The notes under the pieces: model-generated
The model's input: the letters and a program-made list of their open reading frames with translations, nothing else
The model's database searches: none
What the model was told of the DNA's origin: nothing
Shown: positions 8,899-18,499 of the stretch, piece after piece
Layout: the number at the start of each line of letters is the position of its first letter
How positions within the stretch are numbered: position 1 is the first letter of the stretch
Translations under genes and position numbers: made by a program
IMG/VR virus record: IMGVR_UViG_3300007735_000795
Location: 1 to 64,000 of that record
From: a virus
DNA length: 64,000 nucleotides
Reading direction: 5' to 3' (one strand)

Positions 8899-8910
8899 AA
8901 AAATGTAACT

Positions 8911-11900
8911 TTAATCTCCAGAAGATATTAAAAAATTTGTTATAGTAAAAGGTATATTAAAATCATAAGCACTTTGTCTTGACCCATTATAACGAATATT
9001 AGACCAAGATTTTGAAGCATAATTAGAGTCTTGAACATATGCTTTAACTGCTGATCCTGAAATTAATTGGTTAAAGTTTTGTGGAGTTAAAGAATTAGGT
9101 TTATAATCTACATCCATATACATTGTTGAAGATTCAGGAGTATCAGCATTTCCTAATATTGGGTTATAATCATTATAATCAAAATTAATAGTTCCATTTG
9201 GTTGGATTAAAACTAAAAGTTGAGGATTAGTAAAAGGAACAACATCAATATCAATGCTAGGATAAGATATTAAAGAAGAAGTAAGAGGAGTTGGTGTAAT
9301 TTCATATCTAATTCCACTACCTATGCTAGTAGCATTTAATATGTTATATGTTATTGTTATATCAGGATAAAAAACAGTAACTATTTGAGCTTGAAGAAAT
9401 GCTAAAACTTGATCTGAGGTTATATTACTACGGTATAATCCTAAATATGTAACTTGATTTGTTGTTGAATCTAAAAAAGTATCAACTCCAAACTTAGGTA
9501 TATAAGTAAAAGAGTCAGATGTACCTGATCCTACATTAAATTGATAAACTTCTATTCCAGCATATTTGAAAGTATTAGCTTCATTTAATTCACCATTTGA
9601 TGCTTCTATAATTGAGCCTGAAAGTTCTCCATTATAAAATTCTCTTTGATCATCACGTAATAATTGGGTTGAACCTGAAGGTCCTAATGTTGCTTCATAC
9701 CATGATTGGGTTAAAAAGAATCTGTTTGATAATCCTAAGGTATCAATACCATAAGGAGAAGTGTCCAAACCATTAAATTCATTAAATGTTCCACCTGTAC
9801 TACCATATATTTTTTCTATTAAAGAAGAAGACATATACGTGTCTTGAGTAACAGGATCCCATACTTGTTGAGTATAAACAGAAGCTGTTATTACTTCGTC
9901 TCTCCAATCTGCTTGGGGTTGAGGATATTTACTTCTTTCTAATATATGTGGTTTTATTACAATTCCTGATCTTAGGTTTGTTCTTGCGGGAACAAAGTCT
10001 TTAATCATTTTAAATAATGAATTATCAAAAAACTTAATTAGTCTAACGTAATCAAATACGTCATAATTATCAAAATATTTTTTAAAATAATCATTTCTTA
10101 TTTTAACAAGGTCAGGATAAACAGAAGATGATACTTGTCTTGGGTCACCAATGTATTCTCCAATATTAAAGTATCCCAAAGATGATATTATGTCATCATC
10201 AATTTCATTTTGAGGTGAAAATGCAACTTCTAAAGCATTTACATCAGGTGATTCACTATTTGTAGAAAGTGGGAATTGTTGTATACTTCTATATTGTGAT
10301 AAAGTATCACCAGATTGAGTATAAAACACACTAACTGGAGGATAACTTGAAGATACAATTTGTATTTTGTCTGTTACTCTGTTTTTTAAACCACCAATTG
10401 GTGAATTAAATAATACAGAATCTGTAGTTGGAACAAATATTATAGATGAAGTATTAATAGTAAATTCATTTGTATCACCTGTAACTGGTATAACAAAATC
10501 ATAAAGAGAAGCAGTAGTAGGCCAAATACCTGAAACTTTAGGGTGTACTGAAGTGGATCCTGTGTATAATTCGTTTCCTAAAGGTGCTCTAAAGGCCAAA
10601 TAATTAGCATAATCTTCATTTTCTCCTACAAAATCAATTGAACTAGGATTCATTATAAAATCCTTAAATGATGCTATACTTTGGGTTCTAGTCCAGTATC
10701 TTATTTCTTGCATAGAACCACTTGTAAAAGGAAATAATCCTAAACTAGAACTAGCTACAAAGAATCTTGCAAATCTACTTGAACCTGAATTCCAAGTAGA
10801 AGTTACAGAAGAAGAAGCTAAAAATCCAATTTGGTTTCCATCATACCCATTATAAGTAACTTTATTCCCAGCATATAAAGTAAATGTAGGGTTTGTACTA
10901 CCAGATCTGTTAATCATTACTGACCACCAGTTTTGGTCAAAAAATGGTAAATACACACTAGCACTAGTACTAGGATTAGCACTATTAGGAACAAAATCTA
11001 GTTTAGCATATTGATAGTCTGGGGCTAATTTTGAACCTGGATCTGGGTATGAATATGAAGCAGTTGTATAACCTGATCCTGTATAGGTTAAGATTAAACT
11101 ACTGGTCATTTGGCTAATAAAACCAGTATCTATTTGAAATAGCCCCAATGGAGACATTGAAGCTGAAGGCTGCTGGTTGGTATTAAATCTGAATTGAACA
11201 CAAGCAGGACGATCATCTGGAGCACTCCAAGTTGTATTTAATTCAAAAAATGTATTTACATAAGATGGAAATGCAGGTGAACCGGATACAGTAGCAGCTA
11301 AACTGTATCTATCGTAAAAATAATCATAAGTAGTTTCATCTTTGTCTCTACCCCCAAATTCACTTATACGTAAAATTGTGTCAGGAATACCATAAATGTT
11401 TATAAGATTTCTTAAACCAGCAACTGTACCTTTTTGTTTTAACAAAAGTGGTAAGTTGTGGTATAAACGCTTATAAATTTCTTTTGTTATATTATCTGTA
11501 GGAGTAAATAATGCTTCTTGAGATGCTGTTATGTAATTATCAGTTAACTCATATGGGTCTCCAAAATAATAGTTTATATCTTCTTCAAAATATTGTAATA
11601 AATCATTATCTGGGGGTTCAAAAACATATGGTGGGGCAGGAGTAGACAAAACATACTTATTACCATCTATATTAGAAGAAAATTGTGCACCTGAAGAACT
11701 ATCAGGAACAAAAAACCCAGTAAATGCTTGGTATAGGTTATCTGTTGAAAAATTATTTTGGTAAATTTTTAAACCAAATGATCTTAAAGCATCTGCTACT
11801 AAGTCTTTAGAAACACCAAAATCTAATCTATTATCACCATTGTAACGATTAGAAACATCTTTATAATAAACATAAATATTATCATAAAATTGACCAATCA

Positions 11901-13188
11901 TATCCACAAACACCTTATATGGATCATTTTGAGAATCGTCTCGTAAATAATCAGGTATTGTGTTTACTAAATAATTTTGATTGTTTCTATCATATAAAGA
12001 AGCACTGTCTAATTGATCATTATACCAACTTACAGCTTCTGTACTTAAATGATAAGATTGAATATATGGAGGGGAAGCATTTGATTTTGGATATGTATTT
12101 GATCCTGATTCGTAATACAAATAATATTCAAAAGCATCAAAGTTTTTAATTAAATTATTAATTTTATTTTCTAATACTTCTACACTTGAAGAAATAGAAG
12201 CAGAAACAGTTTGTGCTAAAATTGTTAATTCTGAGTTGTATTGTTCTAGTAATTGAATTTTATAATAAAAGTTTTTAATTCTAGATTCAGCTGATGAAAA
12301 GTGAACAAAGTTACTAAAATCTGTAAAATTAATTCCTATATTTATACTTTTATCATTCAAATATGATAATATTCTACTATAAGAAGACCCCAAACCTGCT
12401 GTTAATAATTGCTCATAATTAGTATAATTAGTTGAATTGTTAACTCTGTCTTTTATAGATAAATCAATATTTGGTCCTTTAATAGTAGGATTAACAATTT
12501 GAGGAATAATTACTTCAGGTTCAAAGGTAACATTAAATGCTAATGAATCTGCTACTTTAGTTACAACCCATAAAGTATTTTTATCTGTAAATTGTGATGG
12601 TAATGGCTCGTATAAATTAATTAAAATTTCATATTGAGCTTTAGTATTATCAACTAATATGTTATTAGCTATAATAAGATTATTATTACCAAAATTAAGA
12701 TAAAAGTCTTGAAAATATTCAGTTGATGTTAATTTGCTTGAAAATTCATTTACTAAAGATTCTAAATTTTCATTAGAAATAACATTAGAAGCTATCCTAA
12801 TTTCAGTTCTGTCTGAGGATATTTCTTTTATATAATATGGTTGAGTCTCAGAGGAAGAACTTAATTCATTATTTAAAAAATTATAAATTGTATTCCATGA
12901 ACCTTGAGAAAATCCTCTGTCAATTAAATCTTGTTCAGGATTAATATCAACATCATAAATAACAGGTTCACCAACAGGTGACGTATCATTTATTACTTTA
13001 AAACCACCATAATTTTGTTCTACAATAGAAAAAACACCATCTAAAGACTGAAGTATATATTCAATATAGTTTTCAGAAGGGTTAAATTGTGAAGGAATTG
13101 ATTCAGCAGGAACTAAATTTAGATCTTGGGATGAATAAGTTTGAACCCTTAAAGTAACTGGATCTATGTTTGTTATAGTAGCTGCCAT
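8911..13188 (-). CDS. Very large virion protein with LamG/concanavalin-like domain (tail-fibre or baseplate-periphery protein)
   Basis: At 1425 residues this is the largest gene in the window. The N-terminal 400 residues include helical stretches and a repeated coiled pattern. The middle contains a run typical of a LamG/concanavalin-type jelly roll (F-T-L-Y-A-G-N-K, G-Y-D-G-N-Q-I-G-F, then G-S-M-Q-E-I-R-Y-W-T-R-T-Q-S), a glycan-binding fold common in fibres and baseplate-attached proteins. The C-terminal third has several Tyr/Ser-rich beta segments. It starts two bases after the end of the 115-residue gene upstream. It is a candidate for host-surface recognition. Confidence 0.7.
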   Translation of the reverse strand: MAATITNIDPVTLRVQTYSSQDLNLVPAESIPSQFNPSENYIEYILQSLDGVFSIVEQNYGGFKVINDTSPVGEPVIYDVDINPEQDLIDRGFSQGSWNTIYNFLNNELSSSSETQPYYIKEISSDRTEIRIASNVISNENLESLVNEFSSKLTSTEYFQDFYLNFGNNNLIIANNILVDNTKAQYEILINLYEPLPSQFTDKNTLWVVTKVADSLAFNVTFEPEVIIPQIVNPTIKGPNIDLSIKDRVNNSTNYTNYEQLLTAGLGSSYSRILSYLNDKSINIGINFTDFSNFVHFSSAESRIKNFYYKIQLLEQYNSELTILAQTVSASISSSVEVLENKINNLIKNFDAFEYYLYYESGSNTYPKSNASPPYIQSYHLSTEAVSWYNDQLDSASLYDRNNQNYLVNTIPDYLRDDSQNDPYKVFVDMIGQFYDNIYVYYKDVSNRYNGDNRLDFGVSKDLVADALRSFGLKIYQNNFSTDNLYQAFTGFFVPDSSSGAQFSSNIDGNKYVLSTPAPPYVFEPPDNDLLQYFEEDINYYFGDPYELTDNYITASQEALFTPTDNITKEIYKRLYHNLPLLLKQKGTVAGLRNLINIYGIPDTILRISEFGGRDKDETTYDYFYDRYSLAATVSGSPAFPSYVNTFFELNTTWSAPDDRPACVQFRFNTNQQPSASMSPLGLFQIDTGFISQMTSSLILTYTGSGYTTASYSYPDPGSKLAPDYQYAKLDFVPNSANPSTSASVYLPFFDQNWWSVMINRSGSTNPTFTLYAGNKVTYNGYDGNQIGFLASSSVTSTWNSGSSRFARFFVASSSLGLFPFTSGSMQEIRYWTRTQSIASFKDFIMNPSSIDFVGENEDYANYLAFRAPLGNELYTGSTSVHPKVSGIWPTTASLYDFVIPVTGDTNEFTINTSSIIFVPTTDSVLFNSPIGGLKNRVTDKIQIVSSSYPPVSVFYTQSGDTLSQYRSIQQFPLSTNSESPDVNALEVAFSPQNEIDDDIISSLGYFNIGEYIGDPRQVSSSVYPDLVKIRNDYFKKYFDNYDVFDYVRLIKFFDNSLFKMIKDFVPARTNLRSGIVIKPHILERSKYPQPQADWRDEVITASVYTQQVWDPVTQDTYMSSSLIEKIYGSTGGTFNEFNGLDTSPYGIDTLGLSNRFFLTQSWYEATLGPSGSTQLLRDDQREFYNGELSGSIIEASNGELNEANTFKYAGIEVYQFNVGSGTSDSFTYIPKFGVDTFLDSTTNQVTYLGLYRSNITSDQVLAFLQAQIVTVFYPDITITYNILNATSIGSGIRYEITPTPLTSSLISYPSIDIDVVPFTNPQLLVLIQPNGTINFDYNDYNPILGNADTPESSTMYMDVDYKPNSLTPQNFNQLISGSAVKAYVQDSNYASKSWSNIRYNGSRQSAYDFNIPFTITNFLISSGD

Positions 13189-13189
13189 T

Positions 13190-13537
13190 TTATGCTGTTG
13201 TAATTGAAGATGTCATTGATGATACTAATTGTTGTTGTAAAGATAAGTTTTCTTGTCTTAAAGCAGTTATTTCATCTAATAATGCTTGAACATCTTCACT
13301 AACTTGTTCTCCACCTATATATTCACCACTTGTTTTTACTAAATAAGCATGTGAATTTGTATCCCCTTCTGTTGGAATATCATAAAAAATAGCTTCATAA
13401 AGATTAAAAAATTCAGCAACACTTATAGTATCCTCTAAAGGAGGAGGAGGTGTCTGAATTTGAGCAAATGAAGTATCAATTGTTTTTTCATATGCCTCTT
13501 TATTATAGACTGTTTTATTTAAAGAATAATTAGCCAT
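13190..13537 (-). CDS. Small structural-block protein of unknown function
   Basis: A 115-residue acidic protein. Its C-terminus is a probable coiled coil (A-L-L-D-E-I-T-A-L-R-Q-E-N-L-S-L-Q-Q-Q-L) ending in a Ser/Thr tail. It overlaps the end of the 372-residue gene upstream by eight bases and abuts the giant fibre-type gene downstream, so it may be an assembly factor or trimerising connector for that protein. No family is recognised. Confidence 0.6.
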   Translation of the reverse strand: MANYSLNKTVYNKEAYEKTIDTSFAQIQTPPPPLEDTISVAEFFNLYEAIFYDIPTEGDTNSHAYLVKTSGEYIGGEQVSEDVQALLDEITALRQENLSLQQQLVSSMTSSITTA

Positions 13538-14648
13538 TAACTACTTTAAAATAATAATTATCATCAAAAATTATTGTTGAACCATTAATAATACTCTTAA
13601 TTAAAATTTTATAGTATCTTTCAGGTTCTAATCCATTCATATAAAGTGTAAAATAACTGCTTTGGTCATCTGCACTTAGTTGAGTGTATTGATCATCGAA
13701 ATCTATAACAAACTCATTAGTATCCAAGTCTTTTATAGCAAAAAATGATGCTGTTGGTAAATAATAATTTACTGTATAATAAGAAGCAGTTTGAAATATT
13801 CGAGCGGGGTATGTTGGTCTGGAGTTTACTCTAAATCTATTTATACTTTCAGGGTAAAATACACCAGGATTTTCATCTATAGATACAGTTGCGGTTTGGG
13901 TTGATAAAATAGAAGTAGTTGAAGATCCCGTATTAAAAACATAGTCTCTCCATCTAAATTCTAACTGTGGTGGGTAAATAGTGTGAGTATCTCTTGAGAA
14001 AAATTTCATCTCAATTTGATAATCCTCACTATCTACAAATTCTACAGCTTGTTTAGCTATAAAACCATTATTAGGTATAGAACTACTATACCATGCTTTA
14101 ACCATATTTGTGATATTTACATTAATATCACCTGAATCAGAATATGCAAAGCTTTGAGTTGAATAAATTGGTAAAACAGTAGCATTAGCTGATCCTGTAT
14201 ACCATGTTCCTCCTCCTTCAGAACCTGAATAAGAAGCTGTTACAAATGATGAAAAACTACTAGTAGACCAAGCATTACTACCAGAATATGATCTCCATGT
14301 CCAGCTTACACCATTTGTATATTCAGGATCATATAAATATTTACCTGTACCCATATCCCATGATCCTGATAATGGGTAGAATTCAAGAGTAGTAGTAAGA
14401 TTTAATCCTTCTAAATTAGCTATAAATCCTCTAAAATTAGCTTGCCATATAGAACCACTAATTTTATTAGTAATATTATCGTTTATTTCTGTATCAGAAA
14501 CTTGTACTAAAAATCTACTGGTTTGAGGTATACCTGATATGTCTATATTAGTAGAAGATTCTAGTATTTCATCTAATCCTGTATTTCTACTAGGATAAAG
14601 TGAATAAATGGAAGCATCTTTAACAGGAAATATTTTGTAAACTGCCAT
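13530..14648 (-). CDS. Virion structural protein, DNRLRE/disaggregatase-related-like N-terminus
   Basis: A 372-residue protein. The opening (Y-K-I-F-P-V-K-D-A-S-I-Y-S-L-Y-P-S-R-N-T-G) followed by an R-F-L-V-Q strand resembles DNRLRE-type beta-sandwich domains, in which D-A-(S/T)-I is followed by N-x-G. The later part has alternating beta segments rich in Tyr and Ser. It lies directly downstream of the gp6-like baseplate gene, so it is probably a baseplate-proximal structural protein. A late-type box stands nine bases before its start. Confidence 0.65.
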   Translation of the reverse strand: MAVYKIFPVKDASIYSLYPSRNTGLDEILESSTNIDISGIPQTSRFLVQVSDTEINDNITNKISGSIWQANFRGFIANLEGLNLTTTLEFYPLSGSWDMGTGKYLYDPEYTNGVSWTWRSYSGSNAWSTSSFSSFVTASYSGSEGGGTWYTGSANATVLPIYSTQSFAYSDSGDINVNITNMVKAWYSSSIPNNGFIAKQAVEFVDSEDYQIEMKFFSRDTHTIYPPQLEFRWRDYVFNTGSSTTSILSTQTATVSIDENPGVFYPESINRFRVNSRPTYPARIFQTASYYTVNYYLPTASFFAIKDLDTNEFVIDFDDQYTQLSADDQSSYFTLYMNGLEPERYYKILIKSIINGSTIIFDDNYYFKVVNG

Positions 14649-14657
14649 TTTTTATTA

Positions 14658-14665
14658 TAAATATA
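14658..14665 (-). promoter_or_regulatory. Late-type promoter box
   Basis: TATATTTA followed by TAAT on the coding strand, nine bases upstream of the start at 14648. Confidence 0.45.
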
Positions 14666-14669
14666 AGGA

Positions 14670-16541
14670 TTATAAAGGCACTACACGTCCTTTAATATCA
14701 ATGTCAGGAAATCTTACTTCAAAAACCATTGGATCAAGTGAAGGATAAATAACATTATTTATAGTTGCCCCTTTTATATCGTAAGCATATGATGAGTATC
14801 CTAAATTTGCTCCTACTTTATTAATAATATTAATATTTTTTACTGTTTGAACTCCATCTATGTTATCTACAAGAACATATAAGTCTTTTAATAGTATAGG
14901 TTCATTGATTTGCCATTTATCAATTTGAAAATAATTTTTTAATGCTTGAATACAATTAAATATTACTTCATTATTGTTGTATTCTGGAAGTACTATTATG
15001 TCAAATTCTACTCCTATGTTTATAAAAAATGCATCTTTAATTTTTATAGAATCATTTATAACTCTATATTGGGAAAGATATGTTGATAAATTTTGTTTCA
15101 AAGCATCAGAAGCAAATTTTAATCTTTTATCATTATCAAAAGCTAAAATAAATAAATTTAATACTGAAGGAGTTTCACCTGGTAGTAAATTTTCTAATTT
15201 TTGAGGTTCAATATATGCTTTTGCTAAAGTACCGTATTGAGAAGGCATACTTAATGCTCTAACTAAATAGTCATCTTGTGTTACACTTCTTAATTGAGTT
15301 GCAAAAGTTGATAAAGAATTAAATCTTAATTCATCTGTTGTATCACCATCTTGTCCGCCTTCTGCAGCTATAGGATTGTTTACAGATACTGAATTGAAAA
15401 TGATTTGGGACAATTGAGGGTCCAAAGTGTTAGTTTGGAATTTAATATTTTCTGTAGTAGCAATTGATACTAGTGTACCTACAGGAGCGTTTGCTGTAAT
15501 TCCTCCTCCTTTTAAATAACGAACAGTTAATGTTGTATTATATGGAGCAATACCATAAGTATCCGTGTATAAAAAGTTAGCAGGAGCAAAAGCAGTAGTT
15601 AATAAAGAACGTTTATATGGTAAACCTAAACCTACATTTTCAGGATTAGGAATAATTTCTTCATCATTGTTTTGAGTATTAGTACCTGCTCCAAATTGTA
15701 ACTGTAGTGTTTCTTTATCTATAAACCTAGAAACAAATCTACGTGGTACTTTTCTTAATTGTAACAAATATGGAACTTCAGATTGATCTGAATAGAAATT
15801 AGGGTCGTTAGGGTTAGTGTTTTTGATAGTGTCAAAAACTGTTTCTTGAGCCATGTATGGTACTTCATACCATTCATTTCCATCACTATCAACAATGTCT
15901 AAAATTTGAATAATATTATTATCATTTATTTCTACTGTTTGAAAACGTTCAGGAGAACCAAATGAAAATGTAGTAGTTTGTATATCAGCTGAAATTGCTT
16001 GTCTTGATTTTTTTAATAGGAAAAAATCAGGGAAACCATTTCCATCAACACTATATATTGTTTCTTCTGTAGGGTCTAATGAACTTGAAAATGAAAAATC
16101 AATAGCATCTTGAATTAAAAAATTACTATTATTATTCAAACTAGAATTAATAGAAGAATTTTCAGCAATTGTTAAAGCATATGAATAATCAGGAACATAT
16201 TCACTACCTGATAATAATGAAGGAACTTGTTGGTATACATCTATAGTAACGATTGCTGCTCCTGTTACTTTAGGTCTATAACCTAACATGTATGCTAAAG
16301 TATAGAGATTATTTGTTTGACGAGTAAACTGTATAAAATTTTCTTGAATTTGATTATCAAGATAAAATGATAAAACATCTCCTACGTACGCAGACATTTC
16401 CATAAACAACATTCCTGGAGAGGAAGGTGTAAAGTCATTGTATGTATTTGGAAAATAGGTTTTAGTAAATTCTATAAGAGAATTTCTTAATTCACCAAAT
16501 TCTTTATTTATATATTTTATATCTCTATTTTCAGCAGCCAT
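14670..16541 (-). CDS. Baseplate wedge protein, gp6/baseplate J-like
   Basis: A 623-residue protein, close to T4 gp6 in length (about 660). The N-terminus carries the hallmark of this family: P-G-M-L-F-M-E-M-S-A-Y-V-G-D-V-L-S-F-Y-L-D then Q-I-Q-E-N, about residues 40-70, followed by L-A-Y-M-L-G-Y-R-P. The central D-E-L-R-F-N-S-L-S segment followed by R-S-V-T-Q-D-D-Y matches the baseplate J core. It would form the ring of wedges around the hub. It lies two bases downstream of the gp25-like gene, the usual order in contractile-tailed phages. Confidence 0.9.
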   Translation of the reverse strand: MAAENRDIKYINKEFGELRNSLIEFTKTYFPNTYNDFTPSSPGMLFMEMSAYVGDVLSFYLDNQIQENFIQFTRQTNNLYTLAYMLGYRPKVTGAAIVTIDVYQQVPSLLSGSEYVPDYSYALTIAENSSINSSLNNNSNFLIQDAIDFSFSSSLDPTEETIYSVDGNGFPDFFLLKKSRQAISADIQTTTFSFGSPERFQTVEINDNNIIQILDIVDSDGNEWYEVPYMAQETVFDTIKNTNPNDPNFYSDQSEVPYLLQLRKVPRRFVSRFIDKETLQLQFGAGTNTQNNDEEIIPNPENVGLGLPYKRSLLTTAFAPANFLYTDTYGIAPYNTTLTVRYLKGGGITANAPVGTLVSIATTENIKFQTNTLDPQLSQIIFNSVSVNNPIAAEGGQDGDTTDELRFNSLSTFATQLRSVTQDDYLVRALSMPSQYGTLAKAYIEPQKLENLLPGETPSVLNLFILAFDNDKRLKFASDALKQNLSTYLSQYRVINDSIKIKDAFFINIGVEFDIIVLPEYNNNEVIFNCIQALKNYFQIDKWQINEPILLKDLYVLVDNIDGVQTVKNINIINKVGANLGYSSYAYDIKGATINNVIYPSLDPMVFEVRFPDIDIKGRVVPL

Positions 16542-16543
16542 GT

Positions 16544-16948
16544 TTATAGAATAATATTAATTGTTTGAGCATTATTGTTTAAAACAGAATAATTTATAAG
16601 TAACTGTATAGCATTTTCCTCATAAGCCTGGGTTAAAGTTAATTGGTTTATTCTGACTGAAGGGAAGTATGTTTTAATATCATTGGTTAGTTTTATTTCT
16701 AAAGCATTCAATGTATTAGGAGTTATTTGTTCAAATAATTGTGCTCGTATGTTAGCCCCAAAATTGGGGTTTAAAACTCTTTCACCCGTATTAGTCAATA
16801 TATAATTAATTATATTTGATTTTATTTGGTCAAGAGTAGTATAAGTTGAATTAAATACTGAGTATTGGTTTGAAAAAGGAATAGACACCCCAACAGCCAC
16901 ACGTTGGTTTAAGTCTAATGGGTGTTGGTTTGGTATTCTATATGCCAT
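16544..16948 (-). CDS. Baseplate wedge protein, gp25-like
   Basis: At 134 residues this is nearly the length of T4 gp25 (132). It has the family motif T-G-E-R-V-L-N-P-N-F-G (about residues 53-63) preceded by a helix with I-K-S-N-I-I-N-Y-I-L. The family joins the tail sheath to the baseplate and is shared with type VI secretion systems. It overlaps the upstream small gene by one base and precedes the gp6-like gene by two bases. Confidence 0.92.
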   Translation of the reverse strand: MAYRIPNQHPLDLNQRVAVGVSIPFSNQYSVFNSTYTTLDQIKSNIINYILTNTGERVLNPNFGANIRAQLFEQITPNTLNALEIKLTNDIKTYFPSVRINQLTLTQAYEENAIQLLINYSVLNNNAQTINIIL

Positions 16949-17319
16949 TATTTATTACTCATTAATCCCATTATTTGGTTTAAACTTACTTCTCCACCAG
17001 GTAAACTTGAACCTTCACCTATTGTATTAACAGGAGGAGGAGTATATGCTGGTTGAGCATGTGATGAATTAGCAGTTATGGTAGCATCAAATTCACCTCC
17101 AATCATACTTCTTAAATTACGTTTAAGGTCATGGTTTACAGTAGAAGTATTAGGAGCAGCCATTACAGGTTGATTTAAGAATGGATTTGTTCCAGTATAT
17201 GTTTCTTGTACTATAGTTTTAGGTGATTTTACAGCTTCAAGAAGAATATCTTTTAATTCATCTTGAATTGCTTCACGAACTGCTTCTTTAATTAATTTTT
17301 TTAAAATGTCTAGTTTCAT
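16948..17319 (-). CDS. Structural-block protein with amphipathic N-terminal helix
   Basis: A 123-residue protein. The first 30 residues form a strongly amphipathic helix (M-K-L-D-I-L-K-K-L-I-K-E-A-V-R-E-A-I) and the rest is Pro-, Asn- and Gly-rich and probably disordered. The I-K-E at positions 10-12 also fits the L/I-x-E rule of prohead-protease cleavage, but the gene lies among baseplate genes, so this could be coincidence. A late-type box is seven bases upstream. No family is recognised. Confidence 0.6.
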   Translation of the reverse strand: MKLDILKKLIKEAVREAIQDELKDILLEAVKSPKTIVQETYTGTNPFLNQPVMAAPNTSTVNHDLKRNLRSMIGGEFDATITANSSHAQPAYTPPPVNTIGEGSSLPGGEVSLNQIMGLMSNK

Positions 17320-17325
17320 ATATTA

Positions 17326-17333
17326 TAAATATT
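17326..17333 (-). promoter_or_regulatory. Late-type promoter box
   Basis: AATATTTA followed by TAAT on the coding strand, directly before the start at 17319. Confidence 0.45.
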
Positions 17334-17336
17334 TAA

Positions 17337-18497
17337 TTATCTAGCTGTTAATTGAGGATTAGAATCTATAATAAATTTCAATTCATCCAACAATATTTGA
17401 GGATCAGATGCAAACGATTTTTCTGTTTTTAATACAGGTACTCCTTGAACATTTAATGCTTGTGCAAATCTGAGAGGGTATTTATTAGTACTAGTTTCGT
17501 CTAATTTAACTTCTAAAGTAAATTCTTTATATATGTTATCATTTCCTATTACAGCACTATTGCTTTTACCTGTAGATGTGTTTACAAAATTATTCAATTC
17601 TACATTTATGACCTCAAAAGGTATGTTTTGATCAGCAGCACACTTTCTAGATAAAAAATCTAAAGCTTCTAATAACTTTAAGATTAATGCTAATACTATT
17701 CCTAAAGAAGAAAGTATTATAGTTAAAATATTAATCCCCGATTTTCCTTTTTTAATTTCTTCTTCTAAAAAATTAATTACAAAATTTATACCCGGAGGAG
17801 CAGGTATAGGAATAACATTTATAGCTGTTAAAGCAGCTTGAGTAGATGTTATAAGGATATTTGTTATATTTAATATTTGAGTAAGTGTAGTAACAGTTTT
17901 ATATATATTGTTTATTTGTTTTGCTAATTTATTTCTTTTATTTATTATTCTTAATAATTCAGATTTATTAGGACATTTGGTTTGGTCTAAAATTTTATTT
18001 AAAGGAATCTTTTTTATAAGGGCTTGTATTACAACAGAACCAAATGGTAATAGTAATTTTAATATAATTGGTATTAACCTACGTTTAATTTGTTCTTTAC
18101 TAGTATTAGCAACAGTAGCAAGTTTAACAGCAGGATTAGAAGGACTTGGAAGTTGTTTAATTTCTTGAGTATTTGACTCTTGAATTAAAGTACTAGTAGC
18201 TGAAGGGACAGGATCTGTTTCTTTTACTAGTTGTATTCTTGATATTTGAAGTTTTCCGTTTATAGGAAATTGGAGATTTTTTATCTCTTGAGCAGTGTAT
18301 CCTTCTTTTGAAAAAACAATATTTATGCTTTCAGAATTAACATCTGTTATAGGATATATTTTTGACCATTTACCATTTCTATTACTTGTTAATGTGTCAT
18401 TTATTGAAGGAGAAGAAATAACTATTTGAGTTTCAGATAAAGGTTTACCTTCACTATCAAGTACTGTTCCTAATATTTCAACTGTTTCAACAGACAT
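17337..18497 (-). CDS. Structural protein with N-terminal carboxypeptidase-regulatory (Ig-like) domain
   Basis: A 386-residue protein. Residues 5-90 look like a CarboxypepD_reg/CnaB-type beta-sandwich: L-G-T-V-L-D-S-E-G-K-P-L-S-E-T-Q-I, then T-S-N-R-N-G-K-W, then V-F-S-K-E-G-Y. A long central region is Lys/Ile-rich with several hydrophobic helices (about residues 140-290), unusual for a tail protein. The C-terminus is a mixed domain. It sits between the spike-like gene and the gp25/gp6 pair, so it may be part of the hub or a tape-measure-like accessory. Confidence 0.62.
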   Translation of the reverse strand: MSVETVEILGTVLDSEGKPLSETQIVISSPSINDTLTSNRNGKWSKIYPITDVNSESINIVFSKEGYTAQEIKNLQFPINGKLQISRIQLVKETDPVPSATSTLIQESNTQEIKQLPSPSNPAVKLATVANTSKEQIKRRLIPIILKLLLPFGSVVIQALIKKIPLNKILDQTKCPNKSELLRIINKRNKLAKQINNIYKTVTTLTQILNITNILITSTQAALTAINVIPIPAPPGINFVINFLEEEIKKGKSGINILTIILSSLGIVLALILKLLEALDFLSRKCAADQNIPFEVINVELNNFVNTSTGKSNSAVIGNDNIYKEFTLEVKLDETSTNKYPLRFAQALNVQGVPVLKTEKSFASDPQILLDELKFIIDSNPQLTAR

Positions 18498-18499
18498 AT